A stretch of DNA of 64,000 nt. It comes from Pseudoxanthomonas composti (GTDB lineage: Bacteria; Pseudomonadota; Gammaproteobacteria; Xanthomonadales; Xanthomonadaceae). The DNA is taken from the NCBI RefSeq assembly GCF_004122095.1, contig NZ_SAWZ01000005.1, positions 124,001 through 188,000 of the forward strand, read 5' to 3'. The notes below the pieces were generated by a model, which was given only the letters and a program-made list of their open reading frames with translations, made no database searches and was not told the origin of the DNA. The position numbers and the translations under genes are program-made. Shown here in pieces: positions 43,846 to 53,700 of the stretch (the stretch's first letter is position 1; every line of letters begins with the position of its first letter).

Positions 43846-45126
43846 TCAACTGGCCCTGGCGGGCCGAACCAGCGACAGCGCCAGCAAGGTCAACACCGCG
43901 GCGGCCGACAGATACCAGCCCACCGAGGCCAGGCCGTAGCGAGCGGCCAGCCAGGTCGCCACGTAAGGCGCCGGCGCGGCGCCGACGATGCTGGCGAAGT
44001 TGAACGACAGCGACGAGCCGGTGTAGCGCACCTCGGTGGGATACAGCTCGGCCAGCAGCGTGCCCACCGGGCCGTAGGTCAGGCCCATGGCGAAGAAGCC
44101 CAGCGACAGGAAGGCCAGCACCATCATGGGTTGGCCGGCCAGGAACAACCTGGACATGACCAGGCCGAAGCAGAAGATCGCCAGGCTGGCCCACATCATC
44201 GCCGTGCGCGTGTTGCGCTTGTCGCCGTAGCGCGCGGAAATGGGAATGCCGGCAGCGAAGAACAGGATGCCCACCAGCTGCAGCAGCAGGAACTGCCCAC
44301 GGCTGTACTGCAGTGTGGTGGTGCCGTAGCCCAGGGCGAACACCGTCATCAGGTAGAACAGCACGAAGGTGGCGAAGGCCCCCAGCGTGCCGATCACCAC
44401 CGGCCCGGCGTGCCGGGTGAACACCGTCCGCAACGGCAGGCGCACGCGGGTGTTGCGATCCAGCGCCCGCTGGAAGTCCGGCGTCTCGTGGATCTTCAGG
44501 CGGACCCACAGCCCCACCCCCACCAGCAGCGCACTGGCGATGAAGGGCAGCCGCCAGCCCCAGGCTAGGAATTGCGCGTTGCTCATCACCGCACCCAGCA
44601 GCAGAAACGAACTGGCCGACAGGAAGAACCCCAGCGGCGCGCCCAGCTGCGGGAACATGCCGTACCAGGCGCGCTTGCCGGGCGGTGCGTTCTCCGTGGC
44701 CAGCAGCACCGCCCCGCCCCACTCGCCGCCCAGCCCCAGGCCCTGGCCGAACCGGCACAGGGTCAACAGCACCGGCGCCATCACGCCGATGCTCTGGTAG
44801 GACGGCAGCAGGCCGATCAGCACCGTGGAAATGCCCATGGTCAGCAGCGCGGCCACCAGCGTGGCCTTGCGCCCGGTGCGGTCGCCGAAATGGCCGAACA
44901 GGGCCGAGCCCACCGGCCGGGCGACGAAGGCCACCGCAAAGGTCGCCAGCGAAGACAGCGTGGCGGCGGTGTCATCGCCCGGCGGAAAGAACAGATGCGG
45001 AAACACCAGCACCGCCGCCGTGGCGTAGATGTAGAAATCGAAGAACTCGATCGTGGTGCCGATCAGGCTGGCCAGCAGCACGCGGGCCGGCGAGTTCACG
45101 GGGGCGGGGGCGGCGGCAGTGGACAT
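43846..45126 (-). CDS. MHS-family major facilitator (metabolite:H+ symporter)
   Basis: 426 residues with 12 helices. The MHS signature is clear: GTTIEFFDFYIYATAA, GHFGDRTGRKATL and RFGQGLGLGGEWGGAVLLA. Members import osmolytes, shikimate, alpha-ketoglutarate or citrate; the substrate here is not evident. Start 45126 is assumed; an in-frame ATG at 45138 has no better support, and no ribosome site is visible. It converges with the diguanylate cyclase. Confidence 0.88.
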   Translation of the reverse strand: MSTAAAPAPVNSPARVLLASLIGTTIEFFDFYIYATAAVLVFPHLFFPPGDDTAATLSSLATFAVAFVARPVGSALFGHFGDRTGRKATLVAALLTMGISTVLIGLLPSYQSIGVMAPVLLTLCRFGQGLGLGGEWGGAVLLATENAPPGKRAWYGMFPQLGAPLGFFLSASSFLLLGAVMSNAQFLAWGWRLPFIASALLVGVGLWVRLKIHETPDFQRALDRNTRVRLPLRTVFTRHAGPVVIGTLGAFATFVLFYLMTVFALGYGTTTLQYSRGQFLLLQLVGILFFAAGIPISARYGDKRNTRTAMMWASLAIFCFGLVMSRLFLAGQPMMVLAFLSLGFFAMGLTYGPVGTLLAELYPTEVRYTGSSLSFNFASIVGAAPAPYVATWLAARYGLASVGWYLSAAAVLTLLALSLVRPARAS

Positions 45127-45228
45127 CGTGAGGAACAACCCATCCGGTAAAGCCGGGCGATTCTGGCACGTTTGCCGGCGCGGCGAAGGATTGGTTGCAG
45201 CGGTGACCAGCGCGGCGCGCGCGTACGC

Positions 45229-45963
45229 TCAGGGCCTGGGCAACACCTGCAGGAGCCGGTCCAGGCCACCTGCGTCGATCGCCACGTCGGCCTGTTCGCG
45301 CACCCGGGCCTTGGCGTGGTAAGCCACGGAAAGACCGGCTGCCTGCATCATCGGGATGTCGTTGGAACCATCGCCCACGGCGATCGTCGCGGTGGGCGCC
45401 ACGCCCAGCAGCGAGGCCACGTCCAGCAGCGTGGCCCGCTTGACCGCGCCATCGCAGACATCGCCCCAGGCCTGCGGCACGACGCGCCCGGTCAGCTGGC
45501 CGTGCTCGATCTCCAGCAGGTTGGAGCGCACGAAATCCAGGCCCAGCCGCTGGCGCAGGCGCTCGGCGAAGAAGGTGAAGCCGCCGGAGACCAGCAGCAC
45601 TTTCAAACCCGCCTGGCGGCAGGCCCCCACCAGCGCCTCAGCGCCGGGGTTGAGCTGCAGCCGCGTGTCGTACACCGCCTGCAGCGCCTGCACCGGCACG
45701 CCTTGCAGCAGCGCCACGCGCGCCAGCAGGCTCTGCCGGAAATCAGGGATGTCCCCGCGCATGGTGGCCTCGGTGATCGCCGCCACTTCCGCCTTCTTGC
45801 CCACCGCCTCGGCGATCTCGTCGATGCACTCGATGTCGATCAAGGTCGAGTCCATGTCGAAGGCGATCAGGCGATAGTCCGGCAGTGGGCGCGGGGCCAC
45901 GCCCTGGCGCAGGAACAGGCCGGGCGGCAGCAGGTCGGGCTGGACGGGGAGCAGATCGCGCAT
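45229..45963 (-). CDS. serB: Phosphoserine phosphatase
   Basis: 244 residues, HAD fold. Motif I FDMDSTLID with the nucleophile and acid Asp, motif II LLVSGGFTFF, motif III Lys in VKRATLL, motif IV VGDGSNDIPM. It makes serine from O-phosphoserine. No ACT domain precedes it, so this is the short SerB form. Start ATG 45963 is about 24 nt after a TATGCT promoter element; longer frames extend into the neighbouring gene's leader. Confidence 0.93.
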   Translation of the reverse strand: MRDLLPVQPDLLPPGLFLRQGVAPRPLPDYRLIAFDMDSTLIDIECIDEIAEAVGKKAEVAAITEATMRGDIPDFRQSLLARVALLQGVPVQALQAVYDTRLQLNPGAEALVGACRQAGLKVLLVSGGFTFFAERLRQRLGLDFVRSNLLEIEHGQLTGRVVPQAWGDVCDGAVKRATLLDVASLLGVAPTATIAVGDGSNDIPMMQAAGLSVAYHAKARVREQADVAIDAGGLDRLLQVLPRP

Positions 45964-45993
45964 GCGGTGGAAGCGCTGGCAACGGGGCGCGCC

Positions 45994-46059
45994 AGCATAG
46001 CCGCTTGCAGGGGCCGCAGCCACGCATCCAGGCCGGTGCGGGCAGGCAGGCGTTACCCT
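45994..46059. promoter_or_regulatory. Divergent -10 elements of serB and the aminotransferase
   Basis: TATGCT on the minus strand (45999-45994) for serB and TACCCT on the plus strand (46054-46059) for the aminotransferase. Both would give leaders of about 25 nt. No clear -35 on either side. Confidence 0.35.
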
Positions 46060-46091
46060 TGGCGCTTCCTTCTGCACTGCCGGAGCCGCGC

Positions 46092-47468
46092 ATGAGCGCC
46101 GAGTCCACTCCCTCGCCATCGCTGGCGGACTACTACGCCGAGCAGGCCGCGCAGGCGCCGGACAACCTGGACGCGTTCTGGCTGCCCTTCACCGCCAACA
46201 AGGCGTTCAAGGCCAGACCGCGCCTGCTGGCCAGCGCCTCGGGCATGTACTACACCGACATCGAAGGCCGCCAGATCCTGGATGCCTGCGCCGGGCTGTG
46301 GTGCGTCAACGCCGGCCACGCGCGGCCGCGCATCGTCGAGGCCATCCGCCAGCAGGTCGGCACCCTGGACTTCGCGCCCAATTTCGCCATGGCCTCGCCG
46401 CTGCCGTTCAAACTGGCCGAGCGCCTGGCGGAGCTGGCGCCGGTCGATCTGAACCACGTGTTCTTCACCAATTCCGGCTCCGAGTCGGTGGACTCGGCGA
46501 TGAAGATCGCCCTGGCCTACCACCGCGTGCGCGGGCAGGGCCAACGCACGCGCTTCATCGGCCGCGAGAAGGCCTACCACGGGGTCGGCTTCGGCGGCAT
46601 TTCCGTGGGCGGCCTGCCCAACAACCGCAAGTGGTTCGGGCCCGGGCTGCCCGGCGTGGACCACCTGCGCCACACCCTGGACCTGGAACGCAACGCGTTC
46701 TCCAAGGGCCTGCCGGTCCATGGCGTGGAGTGGGCCGAGGAGCTGGAGCGCCTGATCACCCTGCATGACGCCTCCACCATCGCCGCGGTGATCATCGAGC
46801 CGATCAGCGGCTCGGCCGGGGTGATCCTGCCGCCGCAAGGCTATCTCCAGCGCATCCGCCAGCTCTGCGACAAGCACGGCGTGCTGCTGATCTTCGACGA
46901 GGTCATCACCGGCTTCGGCCGGGTCGGCAAGGCCTTCGCCTCGCAGCGTTTCGGGGTCACCCCCGACCTGATGACCACGGCCAAGGGCCTGACCAACGGC
47001 TGCGTGCCGATGGGCGCGGTGCTGGTCAGCGACGGCATCTTCGAGACCTTCATGCAGGGGCCGGACAACGTCATCGACCTGTTCCACGGCTACACCTACT
47101 CCGGCCATCCGCTGGCCTGCGCCGCCGCGCTGGCGACCCTGGACACCTACGCCGAGGAGAACCTGTTCGAGAAGGCCATCGAACTGGGCGACTACTGGCA
47201 GGCCGGGCTGCACTCGCTCAAGGGCCTGCCGCATGTGGTCGATGTGCGCAACTTCGGCCTGATCGGCGCGGTGGAATTCGCCCCGCGCCCGGATGCCCAC
47301 CCGGGCGCGCGCGGCTTTGAGGCCTTCACCCGCGCCTTCAACGAGGGCCAGATGCTCACCCGCATCACCGGCGACGTGCTGGCGCTGTCGCCCCCGCTGA
47401 TCGTGGAGAAAGCGCACATCGACCGCATCTTCAACACCCTGGCCGAGATCATCCCCAAGCTCGACTGA
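46092..47468 (+). CDS. Class III omega-aminotransferase (beta-alanine:pyruvate type)
   Basis: 458 residues. PLP lysine in MTTAKGLTNGCVPMGAV; other class III landmarks are FTNSGSESVDSAMKIAL and LLIFDEVITGFGR. Beta-alanine--pyruvate transaminase is the best family guess from FWLPFTANKAFKARPRL at the N-terminus. It converts beta-alanine or another omega-amine using pyruvate. GGAG lies 6 nt upstream of ATG. Could act in polyamine breakdown with the aldehyde dehydrogenase at 31.9 kb. Confidence 0.9.
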   Translation: MSAESTPSPSLADYYAEQAAQAPDNLDAFWLPFTANKAFKARPRLLASASGMYYTDIEGRQILDACAGLWCVNAGHARPRIVEAIRQQVGTLDFAPNFAMASPLPFKLAERLAELAPVDLNHVFFTNSGSESVDSAMKIALAYHRVRGQGQRTRFIGREKAYHGVGFGGISVGGLPNNRKWFGPGLPGVDHLRHTLDLERNAFSKGLPVHGVEWAEELERLITLHDASTIAAVIIEPISGSAGVILPPQGYLQRIRQLCDKHGVLLIFDEVITGFGRVGKAFASQRFGVTPDLMTTAKGLTNGCVPMGAVLVSDGIFETFMQGPDNVIDLFHGYTYSGHPLACAAALATLDTYAEENLFEKAIELGDYWQAGLHSLKGLPHVVDVRNFGLIGAVEFAPRPDAHPGARGFEAFTRAFNEGQMLTRITGDVLALSPPLIVEKAHIDRIFNTLAEIIPKLD

Positions 47469-47485
47469 GCCGCGCGCCGCCTGAC

Positions 47486-47501
47486 CGCGGACGCGTCCGC
47501 G
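47486..47501. other. Perfect 16-bp palindrome CGCGGACGCGTCCGCG
   Basis: Lies 17 bp after the aminotransferase stop and 42 bp before the DUF445 ATG. With no loop it is a weak terminator; it could be a protein-binding site or a chance feature of GC-rich DNA. Confidence 0.3.
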
Positions 47502-47530
47502 CCGTCGCGGTGGGCATCACGGCCTGCCGC

Positions 47531-47536
47531 TACACT
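47531..47536 (+). promoter_or_regulatory. -10-like element of the DUF445 gene (leaderless)
   Basis: TACACT lies 7 nt before the ATG at 47544, with no ribosome-binding site between. Confidence 0.4.
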
Positions 47537-47543
47537 CGACGCA

Positions 47544-48836
47544 ATGAATGCTTCGCCGCAACAAGATCCACGCCACGCGCAACTGCGACGCATGAAGGCC
47601 CTGGCCACCGGCCTGCTGTTGCTGATGCTGGCCGGCTTCGTGCTGAGCCACCTGATGGGCCAGCACGGCATCTGGGCCTGGGTGGCGGCCTTCTGCGAGG
47701 CTGCCGCGGTCGGCGCCATGGCCGACTGGTTCGCGGTGGTGGCGCTGTTCCGGCGCCCGCTGGGGCTGCCGATCCCGCACACCGCCATCCTGCCGCGCGG
47801 CAAGGACCGGCTGGCCGACGGGCTGGCGGTGTTCGTGCGCGACCAGTTCCTGGCCCCGGACGCCCTGATGTCCAAGCTGCAGGTCTTCGACCCGGCCACG
47901 CGCCTGGGCCATTGGCTGGCCCAGCCCGAGCAGGCCCGCCGGCTGGCCGACATGGCGCGCGGCTGGGCGCTGCAGGCGCTGGACCTGCTGGACGAGAAAG
48001 CCGTGCGGCGCGCGATCCTGCGCTTCGTCGTCACCCGGCTGCGCGGCTGGAACGCCGCCGGCACCGCTGGCGAGGTCCTGGGGCTGCTGACCGCCGACGG
48101 CCGCCACCACGTGCTGCTGGACGAGGCCCTGGAGCGCATCGCGCGGTGGCTGGACGATGAGCGCATCAAGGCCCGCGCCTCCATGCTGATCGTGCGCTAT
48201 GCGCGGCGCGAGTGGCCCAAGCTGGTGGGCACGGTGGACTGGATCAAGCCGATCGAGGAGATCGGCGACAGCCTGGCCGAGCGTCTGGCGCGGGCCGCGC
48301 TGGAAGAGCTGCAGCAGGTGTTGGGCGATCGCCAGCATCCCTTGCGGCAGGACTACGAACAGGCGGTGGCGCGCTACATCGAGCGCCTGCGCGAGGACCC
48401 GGCCCTGGCCGAGCGCATCGAAGGCATCAAGCAGCGCGTCATCGACCATCCCGCCGTGCAGACCTATGTGCAGGGCTTGTGGGACCAGATCCACCAGGCC
48501 CTGCGCGAGGACCTCTCGCGGACCGATTCGCGGCTGTCGGCCCACCTGGAGAACAGCCTGGTGTCGCTGGGACAATCGCTGGAACGCGACCCCGCCCTGC
48601 GCGCGGCATTGAACGAGCACATGCTCAGCGCCGCGGAAAAGCTCACCACGCGCCTGCGCAGCGGCGTGACCGAACACATCGCGCAGACGGTCAAGGGCTG
48701 GGACGAGCGCCACCTGGTGGAGCAACTAGAACTGGGCGTGGGCCGCGACCTGCAGTACATCCGCTTCAACGGCACCCTGGTCGGCGGCCTGATCGGCCTG
48801 CTGCTGCACGCGGGCAGCGTTTGGCTGGGACGCTAG
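47544..48836 (+). CDS. DUF445 (YjiN-like) membrane protein
   Basis: 430 residues. A hydrophobic hairpin at the N-terminus (LATGLLLLMLAGFVLSHLMG, then EAAAVGAMADWFAVVALFRRP), a long helical middle of about 300 residues, and a hydrophobic segment at the C-terminus (VGGLIGLLLHAGSVWLG). The ADWFAV and PHTAILP segments are typical of DUF445. Function is unknown. The start is set by the -10-like element and family alignment. Confidence 0.88.
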   Translation: MNASPQQDPRHAQLRRMKALATGLLLLMLAGFVLSHLMGQHGIWAWVAAFCEAAAVGAMADWFAVVALFRRPLGLPIPHTAILPRGKDRLADGLAVFVRDQFLAPDALMSKLQVFDPATRLGHWLAQPEQARRLADMARGWALQALDLLDEKAVRRAILRFVVTRLRGWNAAGTAGEVLGLLTADGRHHVLLDEALERIARWLDDERIKARASMLIVRYARREWPKLVGTVDWIKPIEEIGDSLAERLARAALEELQQVLGDRQHPLRQDYEQAVARYIERLREDPALAERIEGIKQRVIDHPAVQTYVQGLWDQIHQALREDLSRTDSRLSAHLENSLVSLGQSLERDPALRAALNEHMLSAAEKLTTRLRSGVTEHIAQTVKGWDERHLVEQLELGVGRDLQYIRFNGTLVGGLIGLLLHAGSVWLGR

Positions 48837-48846
48837 AAGCCGAAGA

Positions 48847-49112
48847 GCGAGGAGTGAGCGCAGAGGAGTGAGGAGTGAGTGGAGGCTAGGAGTGAGCGCA
48901 GAGGAGTGAGGAGTGAGTAAAAGCAACGGCGCGTATCGTGCCGCTCTGATTTGCGTCGATCCTCGCAGCGCAGCATCCACCGCTTGCTTCCCCCCACTCC
49001 TCGCCTTAGCGCACTCCCCGCCTTCGCTCACTCCTCACTCCTCTGCGCTCACTCCTAGCCTTTGCTCACTCCTAGCCTTCGCTCACTCCTGGCCTTTGCT
49101 CACTCCTCGCCC
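48847..49112. repeat. GAGGAGTGAG-type repeat with a perfect 34-bp inverted repeat
   Basis: Fills most of the 355 bp between the DUF445 gene and the CheY-like gene. 48884-48917 and 49027-49060 are exact reverse complements over 34 bp, separated by 109 bp. A further 33-bp arm at 48847-48879 is identical to 24577-24609. Three more inverted short units follow to about 49112 (GCTCACTCCT repeats). The transcript could form a long hairpin, or the element is a MITE-like insertion. Confidence 0.8.
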
Positions 49113-49191
49113 TAAAGAATCCCTCGCCCTGGCCGATACGCATCTGAGAGGCCACCGCAGCCGGCGGCACCCATCGACAAGGAGACGCGTC

Positions 49192-49560
49192 ATGTCCACC
49201 CGTCCCACTGTGCTGCTCTGCGACGACTCGCGGGCCCTGCGCATGCTGGCAACGCAGCAGCTGACCGATGCCGGATTCGACGTGGTCGGCGAAGCCGGCA
49301 ACGGTCGCCAGGCCATCGAGCGCTATCGCGAACTTTCGCCCGACCTAGTGCTGATGGACCTGGTGATGCCCGAGTGCGATGGCAAGCAGGGCTTGAGCGG
49401 CATCCTGGCCGCGGATCCGGAGGCGCGCGTGGTGATCCTCAGCTCGCTCGGGGCACAGAGCGACATCGAGGAATGTTTGCGCCTGGGCGCCAAATCCTAT
49501 TTGCAAAAACCCATCGATCCGGCGGACATGGAGCGGATCCTGCTGGGCGTGCTGGCCTGA
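49192..49560 (+). CDS. CheY-like single-domain response regulator
   Basis: 122 residues, receiver only. Acidic pair in LLCDDSRA, phospho-acceptor Asp56 in VLMDLVMPE, Thr/Ser in ILSSLG and Lys in YLQKPI. It has no output domain, so it works through a protein partner. AAGGAGA lies 6 nt before the ATG. The next gene, 43 bp away, encodes an MshEN-repeat/CheX protein whose catalytic motif predicts that it dephosphorylates receivers, making this its probable substrate. Confidence 0.9.
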   Translation: MSTRPTVLLCDDSRALRMLATQQLTDAGFDVVGEAGNGRQAIERYRELSPDLVLMDLVMPECDGKQGLSGILAADPEARVVILSSLGAQSDIEECLRLGAKSYLQKPIDPADMERILLGVLA

Positions 49561-49603
49561 GGCCATCCGCGCTCCACTCCCCTGGCATCGATCGAGGATT
49601 CCC

Positions 49604-50455
49604 ATGGCAGCAAAATTCTTCGGCCAGTTCCTGCTGGAAAAAGGCGTCATCAGCGCCCAGCAGCTGCTGGACGCGCTGGACGCGCAGCGTGCGTCCAATC
49701 CCACCCTGGGCGAGCTGGCCCAGCAGCGCGGCCTGCTGACCGCCGCCCAGGCCAAACGCGTCAACGAGCGGCAGCGCGTGGAGGACCGTCGCTTCGGCGA
49801 TATCGCCGAGGACATGGGCCTGCTGGACAGCACCCAGCTCGGCGAGCTGCTGGCCGCGCAGAAGGCCCAGCGCAAGCTGTTCGGCGAGATCCTGGTGGAA
49901 CAGCACACGCTGGACCGTGCCCGCCTGGAGACCGAGCTGGCTGCCCATCGCCAGGAGCAGGAGGACGCCGCGCGCGCCCTGGGCGAGACCGTCAGCGCCC
50001 ACCCGCTCTCGGACCTGGCCGCCAGCGCCATCAACACCAGCGTGCGGCTGTTCCCGCGCCTGTTCGGCAGCCAGTGCCAGCCGGCGCAGGCGCTGGACTC
50101 ACCGCAGGCGCTTGCGGCCTACCCGGTCGGCGCGCTGGTGCGCATCCAAGCCGACCAGCCGATGGCCGTGGGCCTGGCCTGCACGGCGGACACGGCCACG
50201 CGGCTGGCCACGGCGTTCCTGTCGATCCCGCAGGAAAAATGCGACGACGAACTGGCCCTGGATGCCCTGGGTGAGGTGGTCAACGTGCTGATGGGCTACG
50301 TGGTGCGCGATGCCTTGTCCGACGATGCCCAGTACCGGGCCTTCCCGCCCGAAACCCGCACGCCGCTGGCCCAGGCCATGGGCGCCTCGCCGTGCGCGCT
50401 GGCCATTGGGATGAGCTCCCAGCTGGGCGACTTCGCGCTGCTGGTCTGCCGCTAG
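49604..50455 (+). CDS. Four MshEN-like repeats fused to a CheX phosphatase domain
   Basis: 283 residues. The first 110 hold four tandem repeats of the form FGxxLxxxGxLxxxQLxxxLxxQ: FFGQFLLEKGVISAQQLLDA, then units beginning TLGELAQQRG, RFGDIAEDMG and LFGEILVEQH. These look like the MshEN/GspE-N motif that binds c-di-GMP. The C-terminal half is a CheC/CheX/FliY domain with intact ExxN (Glu224, Asn227) and the Pro 22 residues later (Pro249), so it should dephosphorylate a receiver. GAGGA precedes the ATG. It sits between a CheY-like gene and a hybrid kinase, suggesting c-di-GMP-gated phosphatase activity. The repeat function is inferred. Confidence 0.8.
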   Translation: MAAKFFGQFLLEKGVISAQQLLDALDAQRASNPTLGELAQQRGLLTAAQAKRVNERQRVEDRRFGDIAEDMGLLDSTQLGELLAAQKAQRKLFGEILVEQHTLDRARLETELAAHRQEQEDAARALGETVSAHPLSDLAASAINTSVRLFPRLFGSQCQPAQALDSPQALAAYPVGALVRIQADQPMAVGLACTADTATRLATAFLSIPQEKCDDELALDALGEVVNVLMGYVVRDALSDDAQYRAFPPETRTPLAQAMGASPCALAIGMSSQLGDFALLVCR

Positions 50456-50489
50456 CGCCATTCCGCACGCGCCAACGGCTGCATGAACT

Positions 50490-50525
50490 CGGCTCGCCAA
50501 CAATTCTTGTTGGCGAGCCGTTTTT
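50490..50525 (+). terminator. Intrinsic terminator after the CheX-like gene
   Basis: A perfect 14-bp stem, CGGCTCGCCAACAA (50490-50503) with its complement at 50507-50520, a TTC loop and five T at 50521-50525. This is the clearest intrinsic terminator in the window. It separates the CheY/CheX pair from the hybrid kinase. The remaining 269 bp to 50795 hold no convincing promoter or gene. Confidence 0.92.
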
Positions 50526-50794
50526 GTTGGGGAGGCCTTCACAGTTTTTCGCTCCGGCGTCGGCGTCCACTTCGCTTTCACCCGAGCCGGTTGCAGACTC
50601 GAAACGTGAACGCAGCATGCTGATCCAGCGTGCCGCGGCCGCGACGAAGCACTGCAACGGCAACGTGCCCACCATGGTCAGGCGCCGCTGTGCCGCGGGG
50701 GGGATGCGCGTGGCCTCACCGCCACGGATGGACATGCCTCCCTGCTGCGCACGCAGCACCGGCCATCGGTTGGGACAGGGGAGAAACACAGGTA

Positions 50795-53700
50795 ATGTCC
50801 ACCTCGGACACCACACCCATCCTGGATGGGGTCATGCTGTCCCCGGCCCGCAACGCCGCCTGGCTGCTGGTCGCCGGACTCATCGCGGCGGTGCTGATCG
50901 CCCTGTCGCTGCAGCGGCACAACGTCACCGAACAACAGGACCGCTTCGCCCAGCTCACCGATGACGTGGTGGGCGCCCTGCAACAGCGCATGGAGATGTA
51001 CGAGCACGGCCTGCGCGGCGCGCGCGGCGCGGTGATGACCGCCGGCGGCGAAGACGCCATCCGCGAGCGGTTCGTCGCCTACAGCCGCTCGCGCGATTAT
51101 CCGCGTGAGTTTCCCGGCTCGCGCGGGTTCGGCTACATCCGGCGGGTGCCGCAGGCCGAGGAAGCGGCCTTCGTGGCCCAGGCCCGGGCCGATGGCATCG
51201 CCGATTTCAGCGTGCGCCAGTTCGCGCCGCACCCGGGCGACCGTTACGTCATCCTCTACATCGAACCGCAGGGCCCCAACTCCCCGGCATTAGGGCTGGA
51301 TATCGCCTCCAACCCCGTGCGGCGCGAAGCGGCCGAGCGCGCCGCGCAGAGCGGCCAGGCCGTGCTCACCCATCCCATCGCGCTGTACGAGAACGGCACG
51401 GCGCGCCAGGACTTCCTGTTGCTGCTGCCGGTCTATCGCAACGGCGCGCCCGTTGCCACGCCGGCCGAGCGCATCGCCGCCACGATCGGCTGGACCTATG
51501 CGCCGCTGCGCATCCGCGAAGTGCTGCAGAGCTTCGACGAAGACCACGCCGACTACGCGCTGCGCATCGTCGATGCGGCCAGCCGCGACACCCCGTTCTT
51601 CGAAAGCGGCAGCTTCGCGCCCGCGGGCAAGTCCTCGCGCCTGAAGAACAGCCGCGAGCTGGACGTCTACGGCCGCCGCTGGTTATTGACGGTGCAGGCG
51701 ACCCCGGAGTTCCTGCGCTCGCTCAACCAGATCTCGCCCTGGATCGCGGGCGGCTCGGTGCTGCTGGTGACGCTGCTGCTGTCCGGCCTGGCCTATGCGG
51801 TGGGCATCGGCCGCCAGCGCAGCCAGCAGATCCTGGCGGCGCAGGCGCGCCTGGGGGCCATGGTGCAGAGCTCCAGCGAAGCCATCATCACCGAGGAAGC
51901 CCAGGGCATCATCACCCACTGGAATCCCGCCGCCGAGCGCGCCTTTGGCTATACCGCCGAAGAAGCGGTGGGCCAGTCGATGCAGCGGCTGATCGGCGAA
52001 GGGCTCGCCGAGGCCGGCACGGACGCGGTGCGCGATGAGGGCGGCGCCCGCAAGGTCAGCCTGCGCCACCGCGATGGTCACCGCGCGCGCATGCTCACCA
52101 CCCAGTCGCCGCTGCTGAACCGCCAGGGCCAGCGCGTGGGCACCTCGCATTTCTTCCACGACCTCTCGCGCCAGCTGCAGGCCGAGGAACAGTTCGGGAT
52201 CGTGGTGGAAGCTTCGCCCAGCGCGCTGCTGGTGCTCGATGCCGACAGCGTGATCCAGCAGGCCAACCGGCGCGCCGAGGAACTGTTCGGCCGTCCGCGC
52301 CCGGCCCTGGTCGGCCTGCCGCTCACCAGCCTGCTGCCGACGGACCTGCATGCGGCCCAGCAGCAGGCGATGCAGGAGCTGGTGCAGTCGCCCGACTCGC
52401 CGCCGGTCTCGCTGGGCAGCGATGTCTACATCGCCCGTGAGGACCTGAGCCAGATCCCGGTGGAGATCGGACTGAGCCCGATGCGTGCGGACGGTCATGC
52501 CCAGATCCTGGCGACCATCACCGACATCTCCGAGCGCAAGCGCGCCGAGTACGAGATCCACCAGCTCAACGCCACGCTGGAACAGCAGGTGGCCGAGCGC
52601 ACGCGCCAGCTGGTGGCCACCAGCACCCTGCAGCGCGCGATCACCTCCCATGCCGGCTACGCCATCATCGCCTCGGACAGCGCCGGTCGCATCACCCTGT
52701 TCAACCCCGCCGCTGAAAAGATGCTCGGCTACAGCGCCGCCGAGCTGCTGGGCAGGAAGGGCGTGGACGTGCTGCTGGATCCGGAAGAGCTGCGCGAGCG
52801 CGCCGGCCCGCTGGCGCAGGATCCGGCGCAGCCGATGAACTTCTTCGAGACGGTCGTTTCCGGCGCGGGCACGGGGCGCAGCGTCACCGAGGAGTGGACC
52901 CACATCGCCAAGGACGGGCGGCGCATCCCGCTGCTGTTGACCATCAGCACGCTGCGCGACGAGCACGAGCAGGTGATCGGCTTCCTCGGCATGGGCCTGG
53001 ACCTGACCGAGCGCAAGCAGCACGAGGAAGCCCTGCGCCAGGCGATCAGCGCGGCCGAGGCGGCCAACCGCTCCAAGAGCGATTTCCTGGCCAACATGAG
53101 CCATGAGATCCGCACGCCGATGAACGCCATCCTGGGCATGCTGTACCTGCTCGAACGCGGCGAGCTTTCCCCGCCCGTGCGCGAGATGACCCGCAAGATC
53201 GACATCTCCGCGCGCGCCCTGCTGTCCATCATCAACGACGTGCTGGACTTCTCCAAGATCGAGTCGGGGCGGATCGACCTGGAGAACACCGCCTTCGACC
53301 TGGGCGAACTGCTGGAGAACATCGCCACGCTGATGACCTCGGCGGTCAGCGTCAAGCCGGTGGAAATGGTGGTGGAGGCCCCGCCCGATGGCGCGCGCTG
53401 GCTGCTGGGCGACTCGCTGCGCCTGAGCCAGGTGCTGATCAACCTGGTGGGCAATGCGATCAAGTTCACCGACCGCGGCGAGATCGTGCTGTCGGTGCGC
53501 AAGTTCCGCAGCGAGTCGCCGGGCAAGGTCAAGCTGCTGTTCTCCGTGCGCGATACCGGCATCGGCATCCCCAAGGAAAAGCAGGACCTGATCTTCTCGC
53601 CATTTCATCAGGCCGACACCTCCACCACCCGACGCTTCGGCGGCAGTGGCCTGGGCCTGACCATCAGCCGCCGGCTGGTGGAGCTGATGGGCGGCGAGCT

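Noticed and set aside
49192-50455. CheY and CheX as part of a chemotaxis operon
   Set aside because: No cheA, cheW, cheB, cheR or receptor genes are in the window; the neighbours are c-di-GMP and phosphorelay proteins.
50526-50794. Possible small gene or promoter between the terminator and the hybrid kinase
   Set aside because: In-frame extension to 50630 lacks a ribosome site and protein-like sequence; -35/-10 candidates are weak.
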